Source: Avimuribaculum sp964395975 (GTDB lineage Bacteria > Bacteroidota > Bacteroidia > Bacteroidales > Muribaculaceae). From it: a stretch of 64,000 nt of DNA. Positions 17,563 through 26,095 of this stretch are shown piece by piece. The stretch lies in the NCBI GenBank assembly GCA_964395975.1, contig CAYNBZ010000003.1:1-64000 (forward strand). The letters are read 5' to 3'. The translations under genes and the position numbers were made by a program. The notes beneath the pieces are model-generated. The model was not told the origin of the DNA and made no database searches. It saw nothing but the letters and a program-made list of their open reading frames with translations. Position 1 is the first letter of the stretch, and each line of letters opens with the position of its first letter.

Positions 17563-18918
17563 ATGAATAAGTTCAAATTATATATAGTTGCAGCCATTGT
17601 GCTTGCAACGTACACTGTAAATGCCCAAACGTTGCACTCTCTATATTTTCTTGAAGGTAACAACCAACGACACTTGCTCAACCCTGCATTTCAATCTGAA
17701 AGCAATTATGTGACATTCCCCTTTTTGGGAAACTTAAATGTCACTCTTAATTCAAATGTAGGTCTCGGAACATTCTTTTATCCGCAGGGCGACGAAATGC
17801 TTACATTAATGCACGAAAGTATTTCATCGAGCGAAGCAATGTCGAAAATCAAATCTACAAACGTGATTGAAGCCGATATTAACATTAACATAATGACAGT
17901 CGGCTTCAATAAATGGGGCGGCAGCAACACCATTGGGCTGTCTATACGGAGCCAAAGTGGCGTTTACCTTCCATACGAAATATTCCAATTCTTGAAAGAG
18001 GGTCAAACCGCATCTACCCAAGAATATAACATCAACAATGTCAACGTACAAACTCAAAACTACGTTGAACTTGCCTTAGGCCATGCACGCGACATCAACA
18101 ACAAGCTGTCGGTGGGTGGAAAAGTGAAATTTCTCTTTGGAGGTTTATATGCAGAAGCCAACGCCGAAAACATGAGAATTTATATGTCGGACGATGAATG
18201 GCGCATCAATGAGCGTAGTACCCTCGTCGGTTCGAAAGGCTTTAATTTCGAGTATGACGAGGACGGCAATATCAACGGCCTCGATATGAGCGGATTTGGC
18301 TTGGCAGGCTTCGGACTCGGACTTGACCTCGGTGCCGTGTATCGCATCAATGAAGAAGCCACAGTTTCACTTGCCGTTACTGATATAGGTTTTATCTCTT
18401 GGAACAACTGTTCTATGGCCGAAAACCGTAATCAAGAATTTATCTATACCGGATTCGACAATATTGGCGTAGAGGACAATCCCGATGGCAGTAATGATTT
18501 CGAAGATGCTGCTGATGAATTAGGCGATCAACTGGAAGACTTGGTTAACTATTACGACAGTGGGAAAGGTAGCAAAACCACATCGTTGTACACTACAATA
18601 CGTGCAGCAGGTGAATATGGAATACTGGCAAATAAAATCTCTTTCGGTTTACTTACCTCAGTACGTCTTGGAGCTCCCCGCACATGGGTTGAGGCTATGG
18701 TGACAGCCAATTTTCGCCCCACGTCTTGGTTTAATGCCGCAGTTAACGGTTCTTTCTCAAACATCAGCAATTCTATGGGCGCAACGCTGAATTTTCATCC
18801 GAAGAAAGTTAATTTTTTCATTGGTACCGACTACGTTATTGCAAAATTCAGCAAGCAAATAATCCCTGTCAATGCAGCAAAATTCAACATGGCATTTGGC
18901 CTTAGCTTCAATTATTAA
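17563..18918 (+). CDS. DUF5723-like outer-membrane beta-barrel protein
   Basis: The 451-residue protein has a signal peptide (MNKFKLYIVAAIVLATYTVNAQ), the family-typical NQRHLLNPAFQ segment at about 32-42 and barrel-like strands ending in FNMAFGLSFNY. The DUF5723 assignment is from recall of the N-terminal pattern. Function is unknown. It is cotranscribed with the preceding lipoprotein. Confidence 0.8.
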   Translation: MNKFKLYIVAAIVLATYTVNAQTLHSLYFLEGNNQRHLLNPAFQSESNYVTFPFLGNLNVTLNSNVGLGTFFYPQGDEMLTLMHESISSSEAMSKIKSTNVIEADININIMTVGFNKWGGSNTIGLSIRSQSGVYLPYEIFQFLKEGQTASTQEYNINNVNVQTQNYVELALGHARDINNKLSVGGKVKFLFGGLYAEANAENMRIYMSDDEWRINERSTLVGSKGFNFEYDEDGNINGLDMSGFGLAGFGLGLDLGAVYRINEEATVSLAVTDIGFISWNNCSMAENRNQEFIYTGFDNIGVEDNPDGSNDFEDAADELGDQLEDLVNYYDSGKGSKTTSLYTTIRAAGEYGILANKISFGLLTSVRLGAPRTWVEAMVTANFRPTSWFNAAVNGSFSNISNSMGATLNFHPKKVNFFIGTDYVIAKFSKQIIPVNAAKFNMAFGLSFNY

Positions 18919-18974
18919 AATAATTAAGATGCCAATACAAAGATGCGCCACCAATTGAGCTTGATGGTAATATA

Positions 18975-18998
18975 GTCACACAAATGTTTTTCTGTGAC
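18975..18998. terminator. Weak hairpin between convergent genes
   Basis: GTCACA (18975-18980) pairs with TGTGAC (18993-18998) and is followed on the plus strand by the AT-rich TTACATATTTTATTT. It could end the DUF5723 transcript; the stem is short. Confidence 0.35.
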
Positions 18999-19009
18999 AT
19001 TTACATATT

Positions 19010-19933
19010 TTATTTACCCCTTCTCCCAAACTTGGTAGAGGGGGCTTTTCGCAATAAGGAATGGTCACACAATATCTTCCTACCCCATATAACAATCACA
19101 ATCACCGTAACAACAAAGCTCACAAGCGCAATAAAGGGAAACTCACCCTCACCGGGCACGCCATAAGTTTCAAAATAGGCAAAAGATGGATAGTGTAATG
19201 CGACATATCCAAATATGACAACCACAGAATTATTAAAGGCATGAGCCAATACCGGCAACCACAACGAACCTCCTTTCCATGCAAGATAGCCGAAAAATGC
19301 GCCAAGCAACATACGTGGTAAAAATCCGTAAAACTGAAAATGAAGGGCACTGAATATTATGGCGGTTATCCATATTGCCGCATGACCGTTTATTCCTCGC
19401 AATAAGAATATGCGTTGCTGCGCACCTCTGAAAAACATTTCCTCTCCCAACCCTGTCAGCACACCCACCAACAGCACCGACACAATCAGCATCCCTGCAG
19501 ACCGGACTGACAACAACTCATCAGTGACGGCTCGTGCCGCAGCCTCAGTGCTACGAAACCATTGCTCAATAGACGAATCGGGCAAATCGATGGATTCATT
19601 CAAATACACCAAATAATTAAGGGCAGGCATCGAAATCACCATCACGGCCAGTACAAACAGCGCAGGCTTCCATTTTAGTCCTGTGCTCAATCCTAAAAAC
19701 GCAATTGGCCGAGGAGTAATACAATAGGCCGTCAATAATGCCGGCAGCATAAATACACACACGTTTTGCACGGCAGTTGATAAAAAAATCAGCATTATGC
19801 GGTCCTTTACCATTCCTCCAAACCATGACGTAATACTCGCAGTCAGTAAAAGGCACACGATAAATGTCCCCCAAAAGAGCAAAATACGTTTATTATAAGA
19901 CAAATATTCCTTGCGGTAAGGTAACTCATTCAT
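19010..19933 (-). CDS. CPBP family intramembrane metalloprotease (CAAX/Abi type)
   Basis: The 307-residue integral membrane protein has about eight hydrophobic segments. It carries the CPBP motifs: Glu164-Glu165 and Arg169 in GLGEEMFFRG, His198 in FSALHFQFYG and His231 in LAHAFNNS. These residues form the glutamate/histidine intramembrane protease site of the Rce1 family. Bacterial substrates are mostly unknown. ATG 19933 was chosen; the longer frame would need a GTG at 19951. A TATTTTTG -7 box lies at 19951-19958 on the minus strand, just upstream. Confidence 0.88.
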   Translation of the reverse strand: MNELPYRKEYLSYNKRILLFWGTFIVCLLLTASITSWFGGMVKDRIMLIFLSTAVQNVCVFMLPALLTAYCITPRPIAFLGLSTGLKWKPALFVLAVMVISMPALNYLVYLNESIDLPDSSIEQWFRSTEAAARAVTDELLSVRSAGMLIVSVLLVGVLTGLGEEMFFRGAQQRIFLLRGINGHAAIWITAIIFSALHFQFYGFLPRMLLGAFFGYLAWKGGSLWLPVLAHAFNNSVVVIFGYVALHYPSFAYFETYGVPGEGEFPFIALVSFVVTVIVIVIWGRKILCDHSLLRKAPSTKFGRRGK

Positions 19934-20015
19934 AATCTTGAAATTTTCCACAAAAATAATTAAATTGCAACAATTACGAGTACGGATTGGGAATTAATGA
20001 CTAACTTTAGCATTG

Positions 20016-20034
20016 ACATATTACATTAATATGT
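20016..20034 (+). promoter_or_regulatory. Perfect inverted repeat near the DUF4251 gene promoter
   Basis: ACATATTA (20016-20023) and TAATATGT (20027-20034) form a palindrome with a 3-nt spacer. It lies just after a near-consensus -7 box TAACTTTA (20002-20009), near the expected transcription start, so it could be an operator. Confidence 0.4.
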
Positions 20035-20049
20035 CCCTTTTATAACTTT

Positions 20050-20085
20050 ATGAAAGAACAAAAACTAAGGAGGATTCTGTTATGA
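20050..20085 (+). CDS. Putative leader peptide coupled to the DUF4251 gene
   Basis: ATG 20050 opens an 11-codon ORF encoding MKEQKLRRILL, whose TGA (20083-20085) overlaps the ATG of the next gene (20082) in an ATGA junction. Its two Arg codons AGG-AGG are also the Shine-Dalgarno sequence AAGGAGG of the downstream gene. This arrangement suggests translational coupling. It could be chance. Confidence 0.4.
   Translation: MKEQKLRRILL
20067..20073 (+). promoter_or_regulatory. Consensus Shine-Dalgarno site, unusual for this phylum
   Basis: AAGGAGG lies 8 nt before ATG 20082. Bacteroidetes genes generally lack such sites, and most genes in this window do too, so this one stands out. Confidence 0.6.
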
Positions 20086-20705
20086 AAAACATTATGAATT
20101 TTTTTATCATGGCAGCATTGTTGCTCATTGTATCGGCACAGTCAATGTCTGCACAAGACTTGAAACAAGTCACAAATATACCTGAGAATGAGACAAACGA
20201 AGAACGTAAAATTCGTGAAAAACGACTTGAACAGTTGCGTGACTCCATTGCTTTCATCGAGGCAAATATGGCCATCGATTCGAGTTATTTTGTAATTACA
20301 GCCAACCGTATTTTACTTAATGGAAGAATCAACATAATGGCTCCGGAATCGAGCACTAATTTCATCTTGGTGCAAGGTGACCATGCAATCATACAACTTG
20401 CAACAAATAAAGGCTTCAGCGGATTAAACGGCCTCGGTGGAATAACCGTAGAAGGATCTGTAAACAATCGCAAGAAAGAAATTGCAAAAAACGGAAACAT
20501 ATACTACACTTTCAGCGTAAATGGTACTGCAATTTCTGCACAAATCAGCATAACGGTTTACAAAAACAGCAATCAGTCAATGGTATTTGTCAATCCTAAC
20601 TTCAATTCAAATGATATGACGGTTTACGGACCTCTCATTCCGTATGACCACCAGAATGGCGACAGTTTTGGCAAGCACGTGTATAAAGGCAAATCCATTC
20701 CATAA
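20082..20705 (+). CDS. DUF4251 domain exported protein
   Basis: The 207-residue protein has a signal peptide (MKNIMNFFIMAALLLIVSAQSMSAQ), a charged helical stretch (ETNEERKIREKRLEQLRDSI) and a DUF4251-like beta domain from about residue 60. That domain includes the ATNKGFSGLNGLGGITVEG segment and the NPNFNSNDMTVYG strand. Function is unknown; it is probably periplasmic. The translation start is supported by a consensus SD and by coupling to a short upstream ORF. Confidence 0.82.
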   Translation: MKNIMNFFIMAALLLIVSAQSMSAQDLKQVTNIPENETNEERKIREKRLEQLRDSIAFIEANMAIDSSYFVITANRILLNGRINIMAPESSTNFILVQGDHAIIQLATNKGFSGLNGLGGITVEGSVNNRKKEIAKNGNIYYTFSVNGTAISAQISITVYKNSNQSMVFVNPNFNSNDMTVYGPLIPYDHQNGDSFGKHVYKGKSIP

Positions 20706-20738
20706 TGGGTAGTGGAAAAATAGAGTTGTGTAAAAGCA

Positions 20739-22241
20739 TCAAGGTCTGACAAGCCGAAAAATATGAGCATCATCTACCACTTTGGGTATTTCATGCTCAT
20801 AATGGGTCACATATACCAACGAAACACCATCATTTGCCGTTATCTGCTCTATAGCCCGAGCCACAATGGATTTACGCACCATATCAAGCCCGTGCAGCGG
20901 CTCATCAAGAATCAAAAGTGAAGCCCGACGGGCAAATGTTCGGGCAATAAGTGCAAGACGTTGTTCACCCGATGACAATGTATTAAAATAACGTCCTGCA
21001 AGATTTTCAAGTCCGAAAGCCACTATCCATTGCATTGCCGTAGCCTTTTGCTCCTCATCTATTCGGCGGAAACAGCCAATATTGTCATGCAAACCCGATG
21101 CCACTACACTGAGCAACGTTTCACCATTGTTGAAATACAAGTGCATCTCCGGAGAAACATATCCTATGCGTCGCTTTATTTCCCAAATGCTCTCCCCCGT
21201 ACCACGACGTCGGTCGAAGATTGTTATGTCGTTGCAATATCCTTGAGGGTTATCGGCATACACAAGGCTGAGCAAAGTCGATTTACCGGAGCCATTCTTG
21301 CCGAGTAATGCCCATTTTTCTCCGGCTGTCACTCGCCACGAAACGTCATGTAAAATAAGATTGTTCCCATATGCCACATTACAGTGGTCAAGAGAGAAAG
21401 CCATGTGATAGTCAACAGGTATTTTAGGCTTTGTTTCCGGTAAATTTAATTTTTTTATGTTATCAAATAACTCCCCAACCAATAATTTTACTTGCTCCAT
21501 ACCCATCTCTTTCACTGCAATCATTTCACCGACCGTAAGATTTTTCATCGGTAACACATAATCGGTATAATCCGGTATGTCGATAGGATTACATAAAAGC
21601 AGCATCACGGCAGTACCACGACCGGCCAGATCGGCAATCAAGCCATTGAACAAATCACGAGAACCGGCATCAAGGCCTATATACGGATTGTCGATAATGA
21701 GCAAGTCGGTTTTTTCAGTGAGCATATTTATAATCAAAAACTTACGCAATTCACCACTCGACAGATAATTGACACGCTTATGTCGCACATCGTCAATCGA
21801 AAGTGAACGGCACAATTCCAGCCATGCACTCTCGCTTATCTTTCCACTCATAAGTTCATCCACAGTGGGAATGCAATCGTTGGCCGTGGATTCAAATCGC
21901 TGTTGATAGTATGTATCGTTGCATCCTGTGAGGGAATGAATATCGGTAAATTCAATGCTTTTTATACACAACGACCTTTTATCGCCAACGATACGATTCA
22001 TTCCAATATTCCATCCTTTTTCCAAAATCTTTCCAAGCGTGGTTTTGCCTGAGCCATTCTCCCCTATTACAACATAAGTCATCCCCGCTCTGATTTCAAA
22101 ATGATACGGACTGGCAAGTTTCACTCCCGTATATTGTAATGTATTGCTCTCCGCACGTAATAAAATTTTTTCACCATTAATCCCAATTCGATTATTCATT
22201 GCAGTCCCTCCCAAGTAAATATTCAAGACTTGTTCTGACAT
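20739..22241 (-). CDS. Double ABC ATPase (ModF/PhrA-like), degenerate first domain
   Basis: The 500-residue soluble protein has two ABC domains and no membrane segment. Domain 1 has Walker A GENGSGKT (60-67) and signature LSSGE (160-164), but Walker B ends Asp184-Asn185 where a catalytic Glu is expected, and the switch His is missing (LCNPID). Domain 2 is canonical: Walker A GKNGSGKS (314-321), signature LSSGEQ (422-427), Asp446-Glu447 and switch His in VTHYEHE. The family resembles ModF/PhrA, of uncertain role. ATG 22199, preceded by GGGAGGG, is a credible alternative start that removes 14 residues. Confidence 0.85.
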   Translation of the reverse strand: MSEQVLNIYLGGTAMNNRIGINGEKILLRAESNTLQYTGVKLASPYHFEIRAGMTYVVIGENGSGKTTLGKILEKGWNIGMNRIVGDKRSLCIKSIEFTDIHSLTGCNDTYYQQRFESTANDCIPTVDELMSGKISESAWLELCRSLSIDDVRHKRVNYLSSGELRKFLIINMLTEKTDLLIIDNPYIGLDAGSRDLFNGLIADLAGRGTAVMLLLCNPIDIPDYTDYVLPMKNLTVGEMIAVKEMGMEQVKLLVGELFDNIKKLNLPETKPKIPVDYHMAFSLDHCNVAYGNNLILHDVSWRVTAGEKWALLGKNGSGKSTLLSLVYADNPQGYCNDITIFDRRRGTGESIWEIKRRIGYVSPEMHLYFNNGETLLSVVASGLHDNIGCFRRIDEEQKATAMQWIVAFGLENLAGRYFNTLSSGEQRLALIARTFARRASLLILDEPLHGLDMVRKSIVARAIEQITANDGVSLVYVTHYEHEIPKVVDDAHIFRLVRP

Positions 22242-22410
22242 TTTTTAATTGACATTTTGCCTTTTATTTGGCAATATAGCTTTGGATCTTTCTTCTATGT
22301 TATTTTCCAACCGTTTGAATCAATAATTTCAAAGGATTATATAACAATGTTGTAAGCTAACAACTACATCTTACAAAGATAGCATAAAGCTATGAAAATT
22401 TACAGAATTC

Positions 22411-22486
22411 GGCTGTATATATCGTGATAAACAAACTATCGCGCACAGCCCCGAAGGTTGCATAAAAAGCCGCAAAAGTAAACCTT
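22411..22486. ncRNA. Candidate structured RNA, family not recognised
   Basis: GGCTGT (22411-22416) pairs with ACAGCC (22445-22450), and inside it CGTGATA (22423-22429) pairs with TATCGCG (22437-22443) around a 7-nt loop. A second stem, AAGGTT (22454-22459) with AACCTT (22481-22486), follows. Strand is undetermined. It matches none of the tmRNA, RNase P or SRP RNA signatures I know. Confidence 0.3.
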
Positions 22487-22510
22487 GAGCATAAAAAACA
22501 TACGGCCATA

Positions 22511-22549
22511 CTAATAAAAATCCTTGAGGCTGCTCACGCAGACCCAAGG
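22511..22549 (-). terminator. Terminator downstream of the ECF S component gene
   Basis: On the minus strand CCTTG, an internal loop, CTGC, a GTGA tetraloop, GCAG and CAAGG form a hairpin followed by ATTTTTATTAG. It probably ends the DUF1893-ECF transcript about 100 nt beyond the stop at 22648. Confidence 0.65.
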
Positions 22550-22647
22550 ACAAAGTGGTAAGTCGTAGTGTACAAGAGTTATTTACAAAATATTATAAAA
22601 CCAAATAATTAAAGGACTTTATGTATATTACTACTCTCTATATTGCT

Positions 22648-23157
22648 TTATGCTAACTTCTTTATTATCCAGTAACCGGCAACTATTTGCAACAAGATAC
22701 CCGGCAGACCGATAGTGAGGTCTTGCAATGCGGCAGAAAACGACGAAGTCATTCCCCACTCAATTATCGACCCAACAATCTGATATGCCAATACAACAGC
22801 CGCAACAGTCAACAAATTGAAATTCTTGAACACCTTGGTTGCAATACATGCCGCAGCAACAAGCAGTATTGATTTAACAAGTATAATTGGCAACATGGCA
22901 TCACCCGGCATACCAAACAAGAGATTATTAACAATGGGCGATGCTATAGCCGTAATCAATCCAACCTTCCAACCATACTTATATGCTGCAATAAGCGTAA
23001 AAAAGTATATGGGCAGCCACATCAATCCTCCTTGAGGCATCAAGTGGCATAATTGAGGTAATATCAAGTTGCCTGCCACAAACAGCATTATATACAAGTA
23101 TGTCTTTAACTCACTGTAATTTAATGTGTAAAATTTTACGCTTTGTGTTGTTGCCAT
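22648..23157 (-). CDS. ECF transporter S component (substrate-binding membrane subunit)
   Basis: The 169-residue protein from ATG 23157 (173 from ATG 23169) is almost wholly hydrophobic, with about six membrane segments. The pattern of short helices, the conserved PIYFFTLIAAYKYGWKVGLI block and the AxxxP motif after it fit energy-coupling-factor S components, which bind vitamins or metal ions. The substrate cannot be read. No EcfA or EcfT gene is adjacent, so a shared module elsewhere would be needed. It follows the DUF1893 gene closely on the same strand. Confidence 0.75.
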   Translation of the reverse strand: MATTQSVKFYTLNYSELKTYLYIMLFVAGNLILPQLCHLMPQGGLMWLPIYFFTLIAAYKYGWKVGLITAIASPIVNNLLFGMPGDAMLPIILVKSILLVAAACIATKVFKNFNLLTVAAVVLAYQIVGSIIEWGMTSSFSAALQDLTIGLPGILLQIVAGYWIIKKLA

Positions 23158-23183
23158 AATATTAACCATTTAATTGTAATTTC

Positions 23184-23612
23184 TCATTTTTTTCTTTGCA
23201 TTTCCAAGATAAATTTCTCTATCAACGGTAAAGCTTCGGAAGCAGTAGAGGCCTGCAAAGTCAGTTTTTCCAACGGACAAATATCATTGCCCGTGCGGTT
23301 GATTATATTCTCAACAAGTTTGTCGTAACTCACTTCCACATTCCCATGTCGCAACATTTCTATTGCCGGACGACTCACTACATCGCTATACAACCGCTTT
23401 ACTCCTCCAAGTACTATCAATGCCGCCGCACCTTTTCCAACAACTTTGTCGACAACTGTAGCATTTTTAAGTACATCGGGTGAAATTTTCAATAAATTGT
23501 AAAGGTCGATTACACCACGATTACGGCAATAAATCAACTCACCGTTGCTACTCTTTATAACGCACGAAAGATTGTTTTCGTGTAATATTTTTATTAAATC
23601 ATCAATATCCAT
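23184..23612 (-). CDS. DUF1893 family protein
   Basis: The 142-residue cytosolic protein matches my recall of DUF1893: it starts with a short helix, has SCVIKSSNGELIYCRNRGVIDLYNLL, then the conserved VVGKGAAALIVLGGVKRLYSDVVS segment with a nucleotide-like glycine run. Function is unknown; related domains sit near cytidine-deaminase-like folds. It precedes the ECF S component by about 26 nt and probably shares its transcript. A TACTTTTG -7 box lies at 23665-23672 on the minus strand. Confidence 0.7.
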   Translation of the reverse strand: MDIDDLIKILHENNLSCVIKSSNGELIYCRNRGVIDLYNLLKISPDVLKNATVVDKVVGKGAAALIVLGGVKRLYSDVVSRPAIEMLRHGNVEVSYDKLVENIINRTGNDICPLEKLTLQASTASEALPLIEKFILEMQRKK

Positions 23613-23724
23613 TCAAAAAACAGAAGATATTCAATATATCTTTTTATATCTTTCATTTCACTTACAAAAGTATACCTGTTACAATATATCTTTTGTACCT
23701 ATTTTACCTTTTTTGTTACCATAT

Positions 23725-24450
23725 TTACCGACTCGGCTTATTGACATTGAATTTCATGAACTCCATCGTAAGCGCATCGAATGTCAACACTTGATTTACG
23801 AGCGACTCCCCCATCCCAAGCAACAATTTCACCACTTCAATTGCCTGAATGGTACCTATAACTCCCGGTACCGCCCCAAACACGCCATCGTTAACAGCAT
23901 CATGTGACTGATGTCCAACCGAGGCAAACAAATCACGCAAAGTGGCACTTCCGGGAATGATGGTCATCACATTGCCGCAAAATCGGCTTACCCCCCCATG
24001 CACAAGCGGCACCCCAATCTTAACGCAAATATCGTTGATGAAAAATTTAGATGCTGCATTGTCGGTACAATCTACCACCACATCGCAACCATCAATTAAC
24101 GACTGTGCATTATCAGCGTCGAAATATGCTTGATATATGGTAACATCCACATCAGGGTTCAGAGAAACTGCTTTCTCTCGTGCCGACAACACTTTAGCAC
24201 GCTTTAAATCTTTCGTAAAATGCAGGATCTGGCGTTGAAGATTGGAAAGTTCTACAATATCACTATCGACAACCACCAAATGCCCCACACCGACTGCTGC
24301 AAGATACAAGATTACAGGAGAACCCAGTCCGCCGGCACCAATTACCAAAACACGTGACTGCAACAACTTTCGCTGTCCATCCTCGCCAATCTGCGGCAAC
24401 ATCAAATGCTTCTTATATCGTTCTGCAAAGTCTTTTCCACCTATTTCCAT
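23725..24450 (-). CDS. ThiF/MoeB/HesA family E1-like adenylyltransferase
   Basis: The 241-residue protein has the E1-like core: RYKKHLMLPQIGEDGQRKL, the nucleotide loop VLVIGAGGLGSPV, the Asp that contacts ATP (VVDSDIVELSNLQRQ) and VVDCTDNAASKF. These enzymes adenylate the C-terminus of a ubiquitin-like sulfur carrier (ThiS, MoaD) or act on tRNA. The two CxxC zinc pairs of MoeB/ThiF are absent, and no sulfur-carrier gene is adjacent, so the pathway is open. The -7 box TAAATTTG ends 4 nt before the ATG, implying a leaderless or near-leaderless transcript. Confidence 0.85.
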   Translation of the reverse strand: MEIGGKDFAERYKKHLMLPQIGEDGQRKLLQSRVLVIGAGGLGSPVILYLAAVGVGHLVVVDSDIVELSNLQRQILHFTKDLKRAKVLSAREKAVSLNPDVDVTIYQAYFDADNAQSLIDGCDVVVDCTDNAASKFFINDICVKIGVPLVHGGVSRFCGNVMTIIPGSATLRDLFASVGHQSHDAVNDGVFGAVPGVIGTIQAIEVVKLLLGMGESLVNQVLTFDALTMEFMKFNVNKPSR

Positions 24451-24454
24451 AATG

Positions 24455-24462
24455 CAAATTTA
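24455..24462 (-). promoter_or_regulatory. -7 box directly before the ThiF-family gene
   Basis: The minus strand reads TAAATTTG then CATT and ATG, so the expected transcription start falls on or next to the initiation codon. Confidence 0.5.
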
Positions 24463-24544
24463 CTTAATCGTGCCACACCATACAAATTGAAATACACAAT
24501 TCATCGATAGTAACCTATGCCCATATCAAATTAGCCAAGTGTAA

Positions 24545-24576
24545 TTTGTTATTACTTGCAAGTTGCATTAACTTTG
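24545..24576 (+). promoter_or_regulatory. Promoter of nadC
   Basis: TTTG (24545-24548), 20 nt and TAACTTTG (24569-24576) match the Bacteroides consensus exactly. The leader to ATG 24591 is about 8 nt. Confidence 0.75.
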
Positions 24577-24590
24577 CAAAAAATATCGAT

Positions 24591-25439
24591 ATGAAAACAA
24601 GAGAGGAATTGATAGATGAATTGCTTGACTTGGCTTTTGCCGAAGATATCGGTGACGGCGACCATACAACATTGTGCTGTATCCCTGCAGATGAAATAGG
24701 CAAGTCGCGATTGATTATAAAAGAAGAAGGCATATTGGCCGGGGTGGAAATTGCCAAAATGGTTTTTGAACGATTTGACAAAGACCTGAAAATGACTGTA
24801 TTTATCAATGACGGTACATATGTTAAACGCGGAGATATAGCATTTGAAGTAGAAGGTAAAGTACAATCGTTGCTACAAACCGAGCGACTTATGCTTAACA
24901 TCATGCAGCGTATGAGCGGCATAGCCACTGTGACACATAAGTATATGGAAGAGCTTAAAGGATTAAAAACGAAAGTGCTCGATACGCGAAAGACCACTCC
25001 GGGAATGCGTTTGCTTGAAAAGGAAGCCGTGAAAATAGGTGGAGGCATGAATCACCGAATTGGACTGTTCGACATGATTCTATTGAAAGATAACCATGTA
25101 GACTTCGCTGGTGGTATTGCCAATGCTATCAACAAGGCTCATGAATATCTTAAACAAACAGGCAAAAACTTGAAAATAGAAATTGAGGTACGGTCTCTTG
25201 ATGAACTGCAACAAGTGCTTAACATCGGTGGTGTAGATCGCATAATGCTTGATAATTTTACTCCCGAATTAACACGTGAAGCAGTAAATCTGATAAATGG
25301 ACGTTATGAAACCGAATCATCGGGCGGCATAACATTTGCCAATTTACGCCAATATGGCGAGTGTGGTGTCGATTACATTTCGGTCGGAGCTTTGACACAC
25401 TCTGTGAAAGGGCTCGACATGAGTTTTAAGGCTTGCTGA
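24591..25439 (+). CDS. nadC: Nicotinate-nucleotide diphosphorylase (carboxylating)
   Basis: NadC (quinolinate phosphoribosyltransferase) makes nicotinate mononucleotide from quinolinate and PRPP in de novo NAD synthesis. The 282-residue protein shows EDIGDGDHTT near the N-terminus, VLDTRKTTPGMRLLEKEAVKIGGG and HRIGLFDMILLKDNH in the catalytic half, EVRSLDEL, and DRIMLDNF with GGITFANLRQY at the C-terminal phosphate site. ATG 24591 was chosen because it follows a full promoter by 14 nt; the longer frame would start inside the promoter. nadA and nadB are not in the window. Confidence 0.96.
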   Translation: MKTREELIDELLDLAFAEDIGDGDHTTLCCIPADEIGKSRLIIKEEGILAGVEIAKMVFERFDKDLKMTVFINDGTYVKRGDIAFEVEGKVQSLLQTERLMLNIMQRMSGIATVTHKYMEELKGLKTKVLDTRKTTPGMRLLEKEAVKIGGGMNHRIGLFDMILLKDNHVDFAGGIANAINKAHEYLKQTGKNLKIEIEVRSLDELQQVLNIGGVDRIMLDNFTPELTREAVNLINGRYETESSGGITFANLRQYGECGVDYISVGALTHSVKGLDMSFKAC

Positions 25440-25450
25440 AAAGATTAGTA

Positions 25451-26089
25451 CTACAATAACGTAATAAGTTCTGAAATATGGAATCCGATAAATGATGGTA
25501 TAATCATATCGGGTTCCAATGTTTTTAACCTATTGGCAGGCAAAGTCGTTGAGAGTGCAATGGTGTGTGCATTGGCAGCTTTCCCTGCCTTTAGCCCATT
25601 GACAGAATCTTCAAAAACAAAACATCTTGAAATGTCGATACCGATGGATGCTGCTCCCTTCAAGTAGCATTCGGGATCTGGCTTTGGCCGTGTGATCATA
25701 TTCCCGTAAATAAAGCCCGAAAAGTAATGTTTTAAGTCGGGATGAGAATGAAACAGACGTTCCATTTTGTCGGGCATGCTGCTTGTGACTATGGCACAAG
25801 GGACATTGGCTAACCGTAATTCTTCAAGGAAATCAGTAACTCCTTGAAAAATAACATACGACATCGAAGTTTCAAATTCGTTAAGTTTTTGCTCAATGTC
25901 GTACCTGACGACATCACTGTCATAATACGTGTGCAAAATTGTAGGCAGATTACTGCCCTTTATGCTTATTGCATAGTTAGGGATTCCCGTCGGGTATAGC
26001 TCCTCTATCCCATTCCAAAATGTAGTGTACCGCGACTCACTGTCAACAATTACACCGTCAACATCGAAGAGGCAGCCCCATTTTTCCAT
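25451..26089 (-). CDS. HAD-superfamily phosphatase, beta-phosphoglucomutase-like
   Basis: The 212-residue protein has HAD motif I (FDVDGVIVDSE, about 8-18, with the nucleophile Asp and general acid Asp), motif II in VTSSMP, motif III lysine in RPKPDPECY and motif IV in VFEDSVNGLKAG. The cap domain between motifs I and II is helical. Likely substrates are sugar phosphates, but specificity is not readable. It ends 12 nt from nadC in convergent orientation and starts 6 nt after the DUF1460 gene stop, so it is probably cotranscribed with that gene. Confidence 0.88.
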   Translation of the reverse strand: MEKWGCLFDVDGVIVDSESRYTTFWNGIEELYPTGIPNYAISIKGSNLPTILHTYYDSDVVRYDIEQKLNEFETSMSYVIFQGVTDFLEELRLANVPCAIVTSSMPDKMERLFHSHPDLKHYFSGFIYGNMITRPKPDPECYLKGAASIGIDISRCFVFEDSVNGLKAGKAANAHTIALSTTLPANRLKTLEPDMIIPSFIGFHISELITLL

Positions 26090-26095
26090 ATTATA

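Larger units (their letters stand above)
22242..22647. other. 406-bp intergenic region with several hairpins
   Basis: It holds a minus-strand -7 box TATCTTTG (complement of 22374-22381) for the ABC ATPase, two hairpins between 22411 and 22486, and a terminator at 22511-22549. No convincing ORF is present. The hairpins could belong to a small RNA. Confidence 0.5.

Noticed and set aside
22371..22553. 60-codon minus-strand ORF in the ECF/ABC gap
   Set aside because: It coincides with the terminator and paired stems; structure explains the sequence better than coding.
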